DNA of 56,140 nt from Oscillospiraceae bacterium (GTDB taxonomy: Bacteria; Bacillota; Clostridia; Oscillospirales; Ruminococcaceae): contig CAAGBQ010000132.1 of assembly GCA_900768105.1 (NCBI GenBank), forward strand, positions 1-56,140. Direction: 5' to 3'. The translations under genes and the position numbers were made by a program. Below, piece after piece: positions 41,164 to 51,050 of this stretch; position 1 is the first letter of the stretch; every line of letters starts with the position of its first letter. Below the pieces are notes generated by a model. It was given only the letters and a program-made list of their open reading frames with translations. It was not told the DNA's origin and did not search any database.

Positions 41164-43596
41164 ATGGCAACCGAAAAAGAAATCCTTGAAACAAAAACAC
41201 TTCCGATGATTGCGATGCGCGGAATTGTTCTGTTCCCAAACATGATACTGCACTTTGATGTGGGCAGAAAAAAATCTATTGCAGCCCTGGAAGAAGTGAT
41301 GAAGGGTGACAGAACGGTTTTTCTTTCCGCACAGAAAAATATTGAAGATGACGAGATAAATGCAAGCGGTATAAATAAAGTTGGCGTTGTTGCGGAGGTT
41401 AGGCAGGTGCTTAAAACCGATGAAGAAACAATGCGAATACTTGTTGAGGGAAAATACCGTGCAAAACTGGTGGATGTAGTTTCAGAAAGCCCGTACTTTA
41501 TAGCACAGGTTCAGGAATATCCGCTTAAAGCGATAAAACCGAAAAAATCAATACTTTGCGCTGCGCTTATGCGCACGGTAAAGGATTTGTTTAACGAATA
41601 TACATACCTTGTTCCTAAAATGCCAAAGGAAATGGTAATAAAAGCGCTTACAACGGATGATCCGGAATTGTTGGGAGAATTCCTTGCGGGAAATCTGAAC
41701 ATCGATCCGGAGGATAAGCAGGATATTTTGGAGGAATCCAATTATGTAAAGCGTCTTGAAATGCTTGCCTCCGTGCTCGAAAATGAGAACAATATTTTAA
41801 GCGTTGAGCACGATATTTTTGAGAAGGTCAAGGACAGCGTTGACCAAAATCAGCGCGAATACTATCTGCGTGAGCAGCTTAAAGTAATTACGGACGAGCT
41901 TGGCGACAGCGAAAATGTTCAGGAAGAAGCGGATGTTTACCGCAAAAAAATTGAAGATTTGCACCTGGAGGGTGAAGCACGGGATAAGCTCCTTGAAGAA
42001 ACCGACCGTCTTTTCAAAATGCCGCCAAACAGCCATGAATCCAGCGTTATAAGAGGCTATCTTGATACGTGCCTTGCGCTTCCGTGGAATAAAAAAACGG
42101 TGGAGAAAATCGACCTTGATAGGGCAAAAAAGCAGCTTGACAAGAATCATTACGGACTTGATAAAGTAAAAGAGCGCATTTTGGAGCTGCTTGCAGTGCG
42201 CAAGCTTGCACCGGATATAAAAGGTCAGATAATCTGCCTTGCAGGTCCTCCCGGAGTGGGCAAAACCTCCATTGCAAAGGATATTGCTTCTGCTATGGGA
42301 AGAAAATATACGAGAATTTCACTTGGCGGAATGAAGGATGAATCCGACATCCGCGGCCACAGAAAAACCTATATCGGGGCAATGCCCGGAAGAATTATAA
42401 ACGCCGTTAAGCTTGCAGGAAGTAAGAATGCTCTTATTTTGCTTGATGAAATCGACAAAATGGGTAACGATTTTCGCGGAGACCCCGCTTCGGCAATGCT
42501 GGAGGTGCTTGACCCGGAACAGAATGTTGCATTCCGTGACCATTATATAGAAATTCCGTTTGACCTTTCGGATATCCTCTTTATAACTACGGCAAACGAT
42601 TTGAGCACGGTTCCGGAACCGCTACTCGACCGTATGGAGGTAATTGAGCTTTCCTCTTATACAAGAGAAGAAAAATTTCAGATTGCGAAACGCCACCTTG
42701 TAAAAAAAGAAATGAAGCGCCACGGTCTTTCCGCAAAGGATTTAAAGATAACCGATGACGCTCTTTATGCGGTGCTCGATTATTATACTAGAGAGGCAGG
42801 AGTGCGTAATCTTGAACGCACCATCGGTGCGCTTTGCCGCAAAGCGGCAAAAGCAATCGTAGGAGAAGAAACCGCAAAAGTTGTTATAAATGCCGCAAAT
42901 ATTTCCGAATATCTCGGAACGAAAAAGTTTAAGCCCGAAACAATTCAAAGCGAAAACTCTGTCGGTTTGGTGAACGGTCTTGCGTGGACCTCCGTAGGCG
43001 GAGATATGTTGCAGGTTGAAACGGCGGTTTTGGACGGAAGCGGAAAAATCGAACTTACGGGAAACCTCGGCGATGTTATGAAGGAATCCGCACGCACGGC
43101 AATAAGCTATGTGCGCTCCTGCACGGAAAAATACGGCATTGAGCATGATTTTTATAAAACAAAGGATATTCATATCCATGTGCCGGAGGGCGCCGTTCCG
43201 AAAGACGGTCCTTCTGCCGGAGTAACTCTTTGCACCGCGATTGTTTCGGCACTTTCCGGAATTCCGGTACGGCGCGAAGTTGCAATGACGGGCGAAATTA
43301 CTCTTCGCGGCCGTGTGCTTGCAATCGGCGGGTTAAAGGAAAAGACCATGGCGGCATATCGCGCCGGAGTGAAAACCGTGATAATTCCGCAGGACAACCT
43401 TCCGGATTTGGAGGACATTGACCCTGTGGTGAAAAACGAGCTTACATTTGTTCCGGCAGCGGATGCCGAAACGGTGCTGAAAGCGGCACTTGTAAAGCCT
43501 ACGGAACCGATTATAACTCATGAAACGCCATACATTTCCCAGGAAATTCCGCTGATTCCTATGGATAAAAAGCCTGCGGTAATCAATATTCAGTAA
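41164..43596 (+). CDS. lon: ATP-dependent protease Lon
   Basis: Lon is a one-chain AAA+ protease that degrades damaged and regulatory proteins. The 810-aa product has the N-domain from LPMIAMRGIVLFPNM, the coiled coil, and the AAA+ module with GPPGVGKTSIAKDIA and ILLDEIDKMG. The serine-lysine dyad protease domain has PKDGPSAGVTL (Ser near residue 684) and GGLKEK. The frame is open 46 codons upstream into clpX, but GGGAGGTGG fixes the ATG at 41164. Confidence 0.98.
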   Translation: MATEKEILETKTLPMIAMRGIVLFPNMILHFDVGRKKSIAALEEVMKGDRTVFLSAQKNIEDDEINASGINKVGVVAEVRQVLKTDEETMRILVEGKYRAKLVDVVSESPYFIAQVQEYPLKAIKPKKSILCAALMRTVKDLFNEYTYLVPKMPKEMVIKALTTDDPELLGEFLAGNLNIDPEDKQDILEESNYVKRLEMLASVLENENNILSVEHDIFEKVKDSVDQNQREYYLREQLKVITDELGDSENVQEEADVYRKKIEDLHLEGEARDKLLEETDRLFKMPPNSHESSVIRGYLDTCLALPWNKKTVEKIDLDRAKKQLDKNHYGLDKVKERILELLAVRKLAPDIKGQIICLAGPPGVGKTSIAKDIASAMGRKYTRISLGGMKDESDIRGHRKTYIGAMPGRIINAVKLAGSKNALILLDEIDKMGNDFRGDPASAMLEVLDPEQNVAFRDHYIEIPFDLSDILFITTANDLSTVPEPLLDRMEVIELSSYTREEKFQIAKRHLVKKEMKRHGLSAKDLKITDDALYAVLDYYTREAGVRNLERTIGALCRKAAKAIVGEETAKVVINAANISEYLGTKKFKPETIQSENSVGLVNGLAWTSVGGDMLQVETAVLDGSGKIELTGNLGDVMKESARTAISYVRSCTEKYGIEHDFYKTKDIHIHVPEGAVPKDGPSAGVTLCTAIVSALSGIPVRREVAMTGEITLRGRVLAIGGLKEKTMAAYRAGVKTVIIPQDNLPDLEDIDPVVKNELTFVPAADAETVLKAALVKPTEPIITHETPYISQEIPLIPMDKKPAVINIQ

Positions 43597-43608
43597 AGGA
43601 CGAATCAT

Positions 43609-44223
43609 ATGAATTATAACAAAGCCGTCTTTGAAGCGGCATACGGTACTTCAAAACAGCTTCCGAAGGATGAAAACATTGAATTTGCCTTTGCCGGACA
43701 TTCTAATGTAGGAAAGTCATCGCTTATGAACGCAATTTTTGGGCGGAAGGCGCTTGCGCGCGTTTCAAGCCAGCCCGGAAAAACCGTTACAGTTAATTTT
43801 TACGATGTAGAGGGTGTAAAGTTCGTTGACTTGCCGGGGTACGGATATGCAAAAGTATCTTTAAGCGATAAAAAGCGCTGGGCGGATTTGGTAGAAGGCT
43901 ATTTAATGAGCGACCGCGATATACGCTTGGTAGTGCAGCTTGTTGACAGCCGTCACGAGCCAACCAAGGACGACATTCAAATGATAAACTTTATGATAGA
44001 CAACGAAATGCCGTTCATCATCGCCCTTACAAAATGCGATAAACTGAATAAATCCGAGCGAAAAAAACGCGAAGAAGCTTTTATGGAGGAAATTCCCTGT
44101 GCAGACCAGATTACAATGATTTGGACAAGTACTGAAACCGGCGAAGGTATTTCCGATTTAAAAGAGATTTTTGAGGAGCTTTCCTCCGACGAAGAAAACG
44201 AGGAATACGATGATGTTGAATGA
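43609..44223 (+). CDS. engB: ribosome biogenesis GTP-binding protein YsxC/YihA (EngB)
   Basis: EngB is an essential GTPase in large-subunit assembly. The 204-aa protein has G1 in GHSNVGKSSLMN, G3 in VDLPGYGYAKV and G4 in ALTKCDKLN. It follows lon by 12 bases, as in Bacillus (lonA-ysxC). The acidic C-terminal tail overlaps the next gene. Confidence 0.97.
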   Translation: MNYNKAVFEAAYGTSKQLPKDENIEFAFAGHSNVGKSSLMNAIFGRKALARVSSQPGKTVTVNFYDVEGVKFVDLPGYGYAKVSLSDKKRWADLVEGYLMSDRDIRLVVQLVDSRHEPTKDDIQMINFMIDNEMPFIIALTKCDKLNKSERKKREEAFMEEIPCADQITMIWTSTETGEGISDLKEIFEELSSDEENEEYDDVE

Positions 44224-44830
44224 CAGCGGGTTTGACCTTTGGGCGGACGGCTACGATAAGAGTGTAGGTGTTTCGGATGAGGAAAACACCTATCCCTTTG
44301 CCGGATATAAAAAGGTTATGAACCGAATTTTTGGCGGAGTTATGGAGCGCCGTGGCGCAGTTGTTCTCGATATAGGCTTTGGTACGGCGGTCTTGGCAAA
44401 GCGGCTTTATGACAGCGGAAACGAAATTTTCGGGCAGGATTTTTCAAAGCGGATGATAGAAATTGCCACGGAAAAAATGCCGAATGCACATCTTTATCAG
44501 GGTGATTTTTCCTATGGGCTTTGCAAAGAGCTTTTGGAGCATAAGTACGATTTTATAGTATCTACATATGCGCTGCACCATCTTGACGATAGTCAAAAGG
44601 TCAGCTTTATAAAGGGACTTTTGCCGATGCTTAATGACGGAGGAAAAATTCTTATCGGAGATGTGGCGTTTGATACCCGCGATGAGCTTGAGCGCTGTAA
44701 AGAGGAGAGCAAAAGCAGTTGGGATGACGACGAAATCTATTTTGTATTTGATGAAATGAAAATGCATTTTCCGAAAATGCGCTTTGAAAGAATGTCCTAC
44801 TGTTCCGGCGTGTTTACACTTTGCAAATAA
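44210..44830 (+). CDS. class I SAM-dependent methyltransferase
   Basis: A 206-aa Rossmann-fold methyltransferase. The SAM-binding loop is VLDIGFGTAVLAKRLY, the acidic residue region is IFGQDFSKRMIEIA, and YALHHL follows. The substrate is unknown. The N-terminus (FDLWADGYDKSV) resembles YrrT-type enzymes. The start is ATG 44210 or 44213; the second has better spacing from AGGA. It overlaps engB by 11-14 bases. Confidence 0.88.
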   Translation: MMLNDSGFDLWADGYDKSVGVSDEENTYPFAGYKKVMNRIFGGVMERRGAVVLDIGFGTAVLAKRLYDSGNEIFGQDFSKRMIEIATEKMPNAHLYQGDFSYGLCKELLEHKYDFIVSTYALHHLDDSQKVSFIKGLLPMLNDGGKILIGDVAFDTRDELERCKEESKSSWDDDEIYFVFDEMKMHFPKMRFERMSYCSGVFTLCK

Positions 44831-44839
44831 ATATAATAG

Positions 44840-44876
44840 AAGGCTGCTGCTTTTCTCAAAAGCAGCAGCCTTTTTT
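44840..44876. terminator. terminator between the methyltransferase and dapA
   Basis: A perfect 15-bp stem (44840-44854 with 44858-44872) and a 3-base loop. The plus strand has a strong T-run. It also lies right after the dapA stop on the minus strand, where the tail is weaker. Confidence 0.9.
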
Positions 44877-45762
44877 ATACAAGATTATAGCTTTTAAGAA
44901 CCGAATTCAACGCTTTGCGGCGTTCTTCGGAAAGGGAATATAGCGGAAGGCGCAAAGGCCCCACATCAAAACCGGAAATGGAAAGAGCCTCTTTTATCGG
45001 GATGGGGTTTACATCGGAAAAAAGTGCATCAATAAGCGGCATAAGCTTAATTTGCAGTTTTGCTGCGGAGGCAAAATCACCGCTTTGACAAAAAGAACAA
45101 ATTTCGTGTACCTTCTCCGGCAAAAGATTGCCGAGCACGGAAATAACGCCCTTTCCGCCCAAACTCATAACAGGAACTATGTAGTCGTCATTGCCTGCGT
45201 AAATATCCAAATTATCTTTGCAAAAGGCAAAAGTGCGCGCAATGTTCGCAACATTTCCGGAGGCTTCCTTTGCGGCGCAGATGAGCGGATTTGCAGAAAG
45301 CTTTTTATATGTTTCGGGAGATATATTCATTCCCGTGCGGGGCGGAACATTGTATAGAATAATAGGAAGATTGGCATGCTCTGAAACGAAGCTGAAATGG
45401 GCTATAAGCCCGTTTTCGTTTGTCTTATTGTAGTAAGGAGTAACACATAAAAGTGCGTCTGCGCCGGCATTGCGCGCGTTCAACGCAATGCGCGCGGCAT
45501 GGTGGGTGTTGTTGCTGCCTGCTCCGACAATAAGCGGAACGCGGTGGTTGATAACATCTTTTGCACAGCATACAATATTGTACTGTTCTTCGTCGGAAAG
45601 CGTTGCGCTTTCACCGGTAGTGGCATTTACCGCAATTGCATCCGCGCCTCTTTGAATAAGGGAATCAATAAATTCCGCATATTTTTTTAAATCAACGGAA
45701 CCGTCGTTCCGCATTGGCGTAACGGTTGCTACACAACAACCGGTAAATATTGTTTCTTTCAT
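44875..45762 (-). CDS. dapA: 4-hydroxy-tetrahydrodipicolinate synthase
   Basis: DapA condenses aspartate semialdehyde with pyruvate, the branch point to diaminopimelate, lysine and spore dipicolinate. The 295-aa product shows TTGES, ILYNVPPRTG with the catalytic tyrosine, and AAKEASGN with the Schiff-base lysine. The ATG at 45762 follows GGAGG; a TTG 4 codons earlier overlaps that site. It is downstream of asd on the minus strand, matching the pathway order. Confidence 0.97.
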   Translation of the reverse strand: MKETIFTGCCVATVTPMRNDGSVDLKKYAEFIDSLIQRGADAIAVNATTGESATLSDEEQYNIVCCAKDVINHRVPLIVGAGSNNTHHAARIALNARNAGADALLCVTPYYNKTNENGLIAHFSFVSEHANLPIILYNVPPRTGMNISPETYKKLSANPLICAAKEASGNVANIARTFAFCKDNLDIYAGNDDYIVPVMSLGGKGVISVLGNLLPEKVHEICSFCQSGDFASAAKLQIKLMPLIDALFSDVNPIPIKEALSISGFDVGPLRLPLYSLSEERRKALNSVLKSYNLV

Positions 45763-45791
45763 ATTTTCCTCCAAAAAAATATTTTTGCAAA

Positions 45792-45816
45792 TGCTGTGCT
45801 CATTTTGAGCACAGCA
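45792..45816 (-). other. perfect 11-bp hairpin between asd and dapA
   Basis: The arms 45792-45802 and 45806-45816 pair perfectly with a 3-base loop. On the minus strand it is followed by an A/T-rich stretch ending in a T-run before the dapA ribosome-binding site. It could be a weak terminator that sets the asd to dapA ratio. Confidence 0.65.
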
Positions 45817-45827
45817 GCAATTAACGC

Positions 45828-46907
45828 TTATTCAAAATATCCATTTGCGGCCAAAAGCTCCGCCAAAAGTATTGCTCCGCCGGCAGCACCGCGAATAGTA
45901 TTGTGCGAAAGACAGACAAATTTATAGTCAAAAAGGCTGTCGCGACGGAGCCGCCCGACAGATATGCCCATTCCGTGCTCAAAGTCGCGGTCAAGCTTTG
46001 CCTGCGGACGGTCAGGTTCATCAAAATAACGGATAAATTGCTTTGGGGCAGAAGGCAGGTTTAACCGTTGCGGTTCTTCGGAAAAGCTTTGCCAAAGCTC
46101 TTTTATTTCGTGCTCATCCGGCGTATGCTCAAAGCTTGCAAAAACCGCAGCGATGTGGCCGTTGCTTATCGGAACGCGCAAGCACTGCGTTGTAATAATC
46201 GGGGATTCCGCATTTATAATTTTACTGTGCTCAATACTGCCCCAAATTTTAAGCGGTTCGCGCTCGCTTTTTTCTTCCTCACCGGAAATATAGGGAATGA
46301 TATTATCGACAATTTCCGGCCAGCGTTCAAATGTCTTGCCCGCGCCGGAAATTGCCTGATAGGTGCAGATAAGCGCCTTTGTTAGGCCGAATTTTCGCAG
46401 GGGATTAAGTGCGGGAACATAGCTTTGAATAGAACAGTTTGACTTTACTGCAATAAAACCGCGCTTCGTTCCGAGGCGCCTTCGCTGAATAGGAATGATT
46501 TCGGCATGATCGGGATTTATCTCCGGAATTATCATTGGAACATCCGCAAGGCAGCGGCAGGCGCTGTTGCAGGAAATAACAGGGCATTCAAGCACAGCAT
46601 ATTTTTCTTCAAGTGTCCGTGTGCTCGCTGCATCAAGATTTATTGCGCAAAACACAAAATCAACCGTTGCAGCTATTTTTTCTGCGTCCGCTTCCGCGTC
46701 CAAAACAGGCATACTTTTTATATCGTCGGGTATTGGTGTGCCCATAACCCAGCGCCCCGAAAGGGCGGCCTCATAGCTTTTTCCGGCACTGTTTTTTGAT
46801 GCGGCGAGAGCCGAAATTTTGAACCACGGATGGGCGGAAAGCAGAGTGATAAACCGTTGACCTACCATTCCGGTTGCACCGATTATGCCAACTTTATATT
46901 CAATCAA
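45828..46907 (-). CDS. asd: aspartate-semialdehyde dehydrogenase, archaeal/TIGR00978-like type
   Basis: Asd reduces aspartyl phosphate to the semialdehyde used by DapA. The 359-aa product has the NADP-binding start VGIIGATGMVGQRF, the catalytic cysteine in KSNCSIQS, and the C-terminal HNTIRGAAGGAILLAELL. The sequence GAGKTFERWPEI and general layout fit the archaeal/fungal-type enzyme rather than the E. coli type. The start is TTG at 46907 with GGGAGGT 7 bases before it. It forms an operon with dapA. Confidence 0.94.
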   Translation of the reverse strand: MIEYKVGIIGATGMVGQRFITLLSAHPWFKISALAASKNSAGKSYEAALSGRWVMGTPIPDDIKSMPVLDAEADAEKIAATVDFVFCAINLDAASTRTLEEKYAVLECPVISCNSACRCLADVPMIIPEINPDHAEIIPIQRRRLGTKRGFIAVKSNCSIQSYVPALNPLRKFGLTKALICTYQAISGAGKTFERWPEIVDNIIPYISGEEEKSEREPLKIWGSIEHSKIINAESPIITTQCLRVPISNGHIAAVFASFEHTPDEHEIKELWQSFSEEPQRLNLPSAPKQFIRYFDEPDRPQAKLDRDFEHGMGISVGRLRRDSLFDYKFVCLSHNTIRGAAGGAILLAELLAANGYFE

Positions 46908-46929
46908 ACAAATACCTCCCGTAAAATAC

Positions 46930-46958
46930 TTGAAATAAACACGCCTTTGCAATATAAT
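46930..46958 (+). promoter_or_regulatory. queA promoter
   Basis: TTGAAA at 46930-46935 and TATAAT at 46953-46958 are 17 bases apart. The minus-strand start of asd lies only 23 bases away, so a divergent arrangement shares this gap. Confidence 0.78.
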
Positions 46959-47034
46959 ATATTAGTTAAGCATGAAAAATATATCATTACAACGGCTGCA
47001 AAGGCGGCATTATGAAAGCATAGGTGAGATTTTT

Positions 47035-48060
47035 TTGAAAACCAGCGATTTTTATTTTGATCTTCCGCAGGAGCTTATCGCGCAGCATCCGGTGGAGCAG
47101 CGCGACCACTCACGGATGATGCGCATTGATAGAAAAACAGGAGAAATTGAGCATTTACACTTTTATGATCTTGTTGACCAGCTTGAACCGGGAGATCTCT
47201 TGGTTATGAACGATTCGCGCGTTCTTCCGGCACGCCTTATCGGAGAAAGGGAGGATACTCATTCTCCGATAGAGTTTTTGCTCCTTAATCAGCGAGATCT
47301 TGATGTTTGGGAGATTCTTGTTCGACCCGGAAAGCACGCAAAAATCGGCAAGCGTTTTGTTTTCGGAGGTGGAATGCTTCGCGCCGAGGTTATAGATATA
47401 ATTGAGGACGGCAACCGCATTGTTAAGTTCGAGCACGAGGGCAATATATATAATGTGCTCGATGCCATTGGGCAAATGCCGCTTCCGCCGTATATAACCG
47501 AAAAGCTTGAGGACAAGGAACGCTATCAAACGGTTTATTCGGATCCGGTAGGTTCGGCGGCAGCGCCTACTGCGGGGCTTCATTTTACAAATGAACTTCT
47601 TGATAAAATCCGTGCAAAGGGTATAAATACGGCATTCGTAACGCTCCATGTGGGCCTTGGAACTTTTCGTCCGGTAAAGGTAGAGGACTTTGAGCACCAT
47701 ATTATGCATACCGAGCACTATATGGTTCCGAAGGAAACAGCAGAGCTTATCAAAAAGACAAAGGCGGAGGGACATCGCGTAATCGCTGTCGGAACTACAT
47801 CCTGCCGCACATTGGAATCTGTTGCGGCAAAGTTTGGTGAGGTACGCGAGGATGACGATAATACCAGTATTTTTATTTATCCCGGATTTGAATTTAAAGT
47901 ACTCGACGGACTTATAACAAATTTTCACCTTCCGGAAAGTACGCTTATTATGCTTGTTTCTGCATTTGCGGGATATGAAAATGTTATGCACGCATATAAG
48001 GTTGCCGTTGAGGAAAAATACAGATTTTTCTCCTTTGGCGATTGCTGTTTATTTATTTAA
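47035..48060 (+). CDS. queA: S-adenosylmethionine:tRNA ribosyltransferase-isomerase
   Basis: QueA adds the epoxycyclopentanediol group to preQ1 at the wobble position of tRNAs, making epoxyqueuosine. The 341-aa product begins MKTSDFYFDLPQELIAQHP, the usual family start. It contains VMNDSRVLPARL, PTAGLHFT and FHLPESTLIMLVSAF. The TTG at 47035 is chosen because AGGTGAG lies 6 bases before it; an upstream in-frame ATG at 46972 would add 21 unconserved residues. tgt is 5.4 kb downstream. Confidence 0.96.
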   Translation: MKTSDFYFDLPQELIAQHPVEQRDHSRMMRIDRKTGEIEHLHFYDLVDQLEPGDLLVMNDSRVLPARLIGEREDTHSPIEFLLLNQRDLDVWEILVRPGKHAKIGKRFVFGGGMLRAEVIDIIEDGNRIVKFEHEGNIYNVLDAIGQMPLPPYITEKLEDKERYQTVYSDPVGSAAAPTAGLHFTNELLDKIRAKGINTAFVTLHVGLGTFRPVKVEDFEHHIMHTEHYMVPKETAELIKKTKAEGHRVIAVGTTSCRTLESVAAKFGEVREDDDNTSIFIYPGFEFKVLDGLITNFHLPESTLIMLVSAFAGYENVMHAYKVAVEEKYRFFSFGDCCLFI

Positions 48061-48068
48061 AGCGATGG

Positions 48069-48103
48069 AAAAGTTCCGAAGCAATTGCTTCGGAACTTTT
48101 TTT
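48069..48103 (+). terminator. intrinsic terminator of queA
   Basis: A perfect palindromic stem (48069-48082 with 48087-48100) and an AATT loop are followed by a T-run. Confidence 0.94.
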
Positions 48104-48220
48104 GAAGAAAAATTTACTTTTTATCACTTTTCTTTTTTTATAATTTATTGTATAATATTATTCCTTAAAAAAGACATTTGACTTTTGACTTTTCTTAACT
48201 GAATGAAGAGGAGCGATTGA

Positions 48221-48778
48221 GTGCCTAACTTTACTAAAAAAGCAATAAAGGATTCAATGAAAAAGCTGCTGAATGAGCGGCCGCTTAACCAGATAACCGT
48301 TAAAGATATTGTTGAAGATTGCGGTATTAACCGCAACTCTTTCTATTATCATTTTGAAGATATGCCTTCGCTTATTGAAGAAATTGTAATAGAAGAAGTG
48401 GATAACATTATTGAAGAGTATCCCGAAATTGATTCTTTGGAAAAATGTATTGATGTTGCTTTTGAATTTGCAATGAAAAACAAGCGGGCGGCACTGCACA
48501 TTTATAATTCAGCAAATCGCAGTATTTTTGAGCATTATCTTATGGATGTTTGCGAAAAAGTGGTGCAATCATACGCCCAGAGGGCTTTTGGCGATAAAAA
48601 CATTGATGAAAACGATAAAAAAATACTTTTGCAGTATTTTAAATGCGAATGTTTCGGTCAGGTTATGGCGTGGATGGGCGGAGGCATGAAGGAAGATACA
48701 AGAGCTTCGCTTCACCGGCTTTTTGAACTGCGCCGAGGCATGACGGAAGAACTTGTGAACCGTTGTGTAATAAATTGA
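48221..48778 (+). CDS. TetR/AcrR-family regulator
   Basis: A 185-aa regulator. The N-terminal helix-turn-helix shows ITVKDIVEDCGINRNSFYYHFED. The C-terminal half is helical and resembles the TetR_C_7/DhaS-like group. The start is GTG at 48221 with AGAGGAG upstream. It precedes an MMPL transporter, so it probably controls that gene. No clear operator half-sites were found in the 187 bases between them. Confidence 0.92.
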   Translation: MPNFTKKAIKDSMKKLLNERPLNQITVKDIVEDCGINRNSFYYHFEDMPSLIEEIVIEEVDNIIEEYPEIDSLEKCIDVAFEFAMKNKRAALHIYNSANRSIFEHYLMDVCEKVVQSYAQRAFGDKNIDENDKKILLQYFKCECFGQVMAWMGGGMKEDTRASLHRLFELRRGMTEELVNRCVIN

Positions 48779-48965
48779 ATATATCAGTGCGAAGCACCAT
48801 CGTAATAAAAAGATGAAAAAAATAAAACCTGTGCCTTACGATTTTTAGGCATGGGTATTATTTTGCCTAAATTTAATACAGGCAAAATTCATTGTCTATT
48901 TTTATTTTGTAAAGAACCGTGTATATTTGTCACTGTTAAAACAAGAAAGCGAGGCATGAGGACAA
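48779..48965 (+). other. gap between the TetR gene and the transporter
   Basis: This 187-base A/T-rich gap holds a weak imperfect hairpin near 48830-48880 (AGGCAT and TGCCTA parts) and no convincing promoter or gene. It is the likely site for operator sequences of the regulator. Confidence 0.3.
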
Positions 48966-51050
48966 ATGTCATTTTCAAAAGCAGTAGTAAAGCTGCGTAT
49001 ACCGATAATTATCGTTACGCTGCTTTTGGTGGTTCTTTCCGTTTTCGGAATGGTGAATACAAGAATAAATTATGATATGCTCGATTACCTTCCGGAGGAT
49101 ATGGACACAGTAATAGGACAAAATGAACTCCTTGAGGATTTTGGCAAGGGCGCTTTTTCATTTATAGTGGTGGAAGATATGCCAAACAAGGATGTTGCAA
49201 ACCTTGTGGAAAAGCTTGAAGCTGTCGACCATGTGGAAACGGTTCTTTGGTATAGCTCTTTGGTGGATGTTTCCGTTCCCATGGAACTGCTTCCGGAAAA
49301 GCTTTATAACGAATTCAATACAGGTGATGCAACACTGGTTGCGGTATTTTTTGATACATCAACCTCTGCGGACGATACTATGGATGCAATTCGTGAAATC
49401 CGCTCCATTGCAGGAAAGCAATGCTTTGTTTCCGGAATGTCGGCGCTGGTAACCGACCTTAAAGACCTTTGCGAACAGGAAGAACCGATATATGTGGGAA
49501 TTGCAGTGTTGCTTGCCTGTGCAGCGATGATGCTTTTTCTTGACGGTTGGTTGGTTCCGCTTGTTTTTCTTGCAAGCATAGGAATGATGATTGTAATAAA
49601 CCTTGGAAGCAACTATTTCTTCGGAGAAATTTCCTATATAACAAAGGCGCTTTCTGCGGTGCTTCAGCTTGCGGTTACAATGGATTACTCAATCTTTCTT
49701 TGGCACAGCTATAACGAGCAGCGCTTGAAATACGACGATAACAAAGACGCTATGGCTGCCGCCATAAGTGAAACACTTACTTCCGTAATAGGCAGTTCGG
49801 TTACGACCGTTGCGGGCTTTGCGGCGCTTTGCTTTATGACTTTTACCCTTGGACGCGACCTTGGTCTTGTTATGGCAAAGGGAGTTATTCTTGGTGTAAT
49901 CGGCTGCGTAACCGTTCTTCCGGCGCTGATACTTATTTTTGATAAGCCGCTGCAAAAAACCAAGCATCGCTCCATTATTCCGGATATGAAAGGCTTTGCG
50001 GCAAAAATAGTGAAGGTGTTTCCGGCATTCCTTATAATCTTTGCGTTGCTTATTCCTCCTGCATATTACGGATACAGCAAAACAAATGACGAAGTTTATT
50101 ACGATATGGGGCAGTGCCTTCCGCAGGATATTGAATATGTAATTGCAAACTCAAAGCTTTCGGAGGAGTTTGACATTGCGTCAACACATATGGTACTTGT
50201 AAGTGCGGATATTCCCACAAGCTCCGTTCGCAAAATGATAAAGGAAATGGAACAGGTGAACGGAGTAAAATATGTCCTTGGTTTGGAGTCCGTAATTGGT
50301 TCCAAGGTTCCGGAGGAGATCCTTCCGGAAAGCATTACGAGCCTTTTAAAAAGCGATAAATGGGAGCTGCTTCTTATAAATTCCGAATATAAGGTTGCAA
50401 GCGACCTTGTAAATGAGCAGATAAATTCCCTTAATGCCGTACTTAAAAAATATGACCCGAACGGTATGCTTATCGGCGAAGCACCCTGCATGAAGGATAT
50501 GATTGAAACTACCGGTCACGATTTTGAAGTGGTAAACGCCGTTTCAATAGTAGCTATATTTGTGATAATTGCTATTGTAGAGAAGAGCGTTTCTTTGCCG
50601 TTTATCCTTATCTCTGTAATAGAGCTTGCAATATTTATTAACCTTGGTCTGCCGCACTATTTAGGTCAGTCGCTGCCGTTTATTGCGCCGATTTGCATAA
50701 GCACAATACAGCTTGGCGCAACGGTTGACTATGCAATCCTTATGACTACAAGATATAAAACAGAGCGCCTTGGGGGGCAGGATAAGCGCGGCGCCGTAAC
50801 AACAGCGCTTGCAGCGTCTATTCCGTCGGTTATTGTAAGCGGAATGGGGCTTTTTGCCGCTACCTTCGGCGTAGCTGTCTATTCAAACATTGATATAATC
50901 AGTTCTATGTGTATGCTTATGGCGCGCGGTGCGGTTATAAGTATGCTTTGTGTAATATTTATTTTGCCCGCGCTGCTTACACTTTGCGATAAGCTTGTTT
51001 GCGCGACAACATTTGATATGAAAAAATGCAGGGAGGCAGTAAAACAATGA
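48966..51050 (+). CDS. MMPL/RND-superfamily transporter
   Basis: A 694-aa exporter of the MMPL group. It has two halves, each with one membrane helix, a large outer domain and a bundle of five helices, so about 12 in total. VTMDYSIFLWHSYNE in the first half and ATVDYAILMTTRYK in the second are the conserved TM4-type segments with the acidic residue. Likely cargo is a lipid or hydrophobic compound. The stop overlaps the next gene as ATGA. Confidence 0.93.
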   Translation: MSFSKAVVKLRIPIIIVTLLLVVLSVFGMVNTRINYDMLDYLPEDMDTVIGQNELLEDFGKGAFSFIVVEDMPNKDVANLVEKLEAVDHVETVLWYSSLVDVSVPMELLPEKLYNEFNTGDATLVAVFFDTSTSADDTMDAIREIRSIAGKQCFVSGMSALVTDLKDLCEQEEPIYVGIAVLLACAAMMLFLDGWLVPLVFLASIGMMIVINLGSNYFFGEISYITKALSAVLQLAVTMDYSIFLWHSYNEQRLKYDDNKDAMAAAISETLTSVIGSSVTTVAGFAALCFMTFTLGRDLGLVMAKGVILGVIGCVTVLPALILIFDKPLQKTKHRSIIPDMKGFAAKIVKVFPAFLIIFALLIPPAYYGYSKTNDEVYYDMGQCLPQDIEYVIANSKLSEEFDIASTHMVLVSADIPTSSVRKMIKEMEQVNGVKYVLGLESVIGSKVPEEILPESITSLLKSDKWELLLINSEYKVASDLVNEQINSLNAVLKKYDPNGMLIGEAPCMKDMIETTGHDFEVVNAVSIVAIFVIIAIVEKSVSLPFILISVIELAIFINLGLPHYLGQSLPFIAPICISTIQLGATVDYAILMTTRYKTERLGGQDKRGAVTTALAASIPSVIVSGMGLFAATFGVAVYSNIDIISSMCMLMARGAVISMLCVIFILPALLTLCDKLVCATTFDMKKCREAVKQ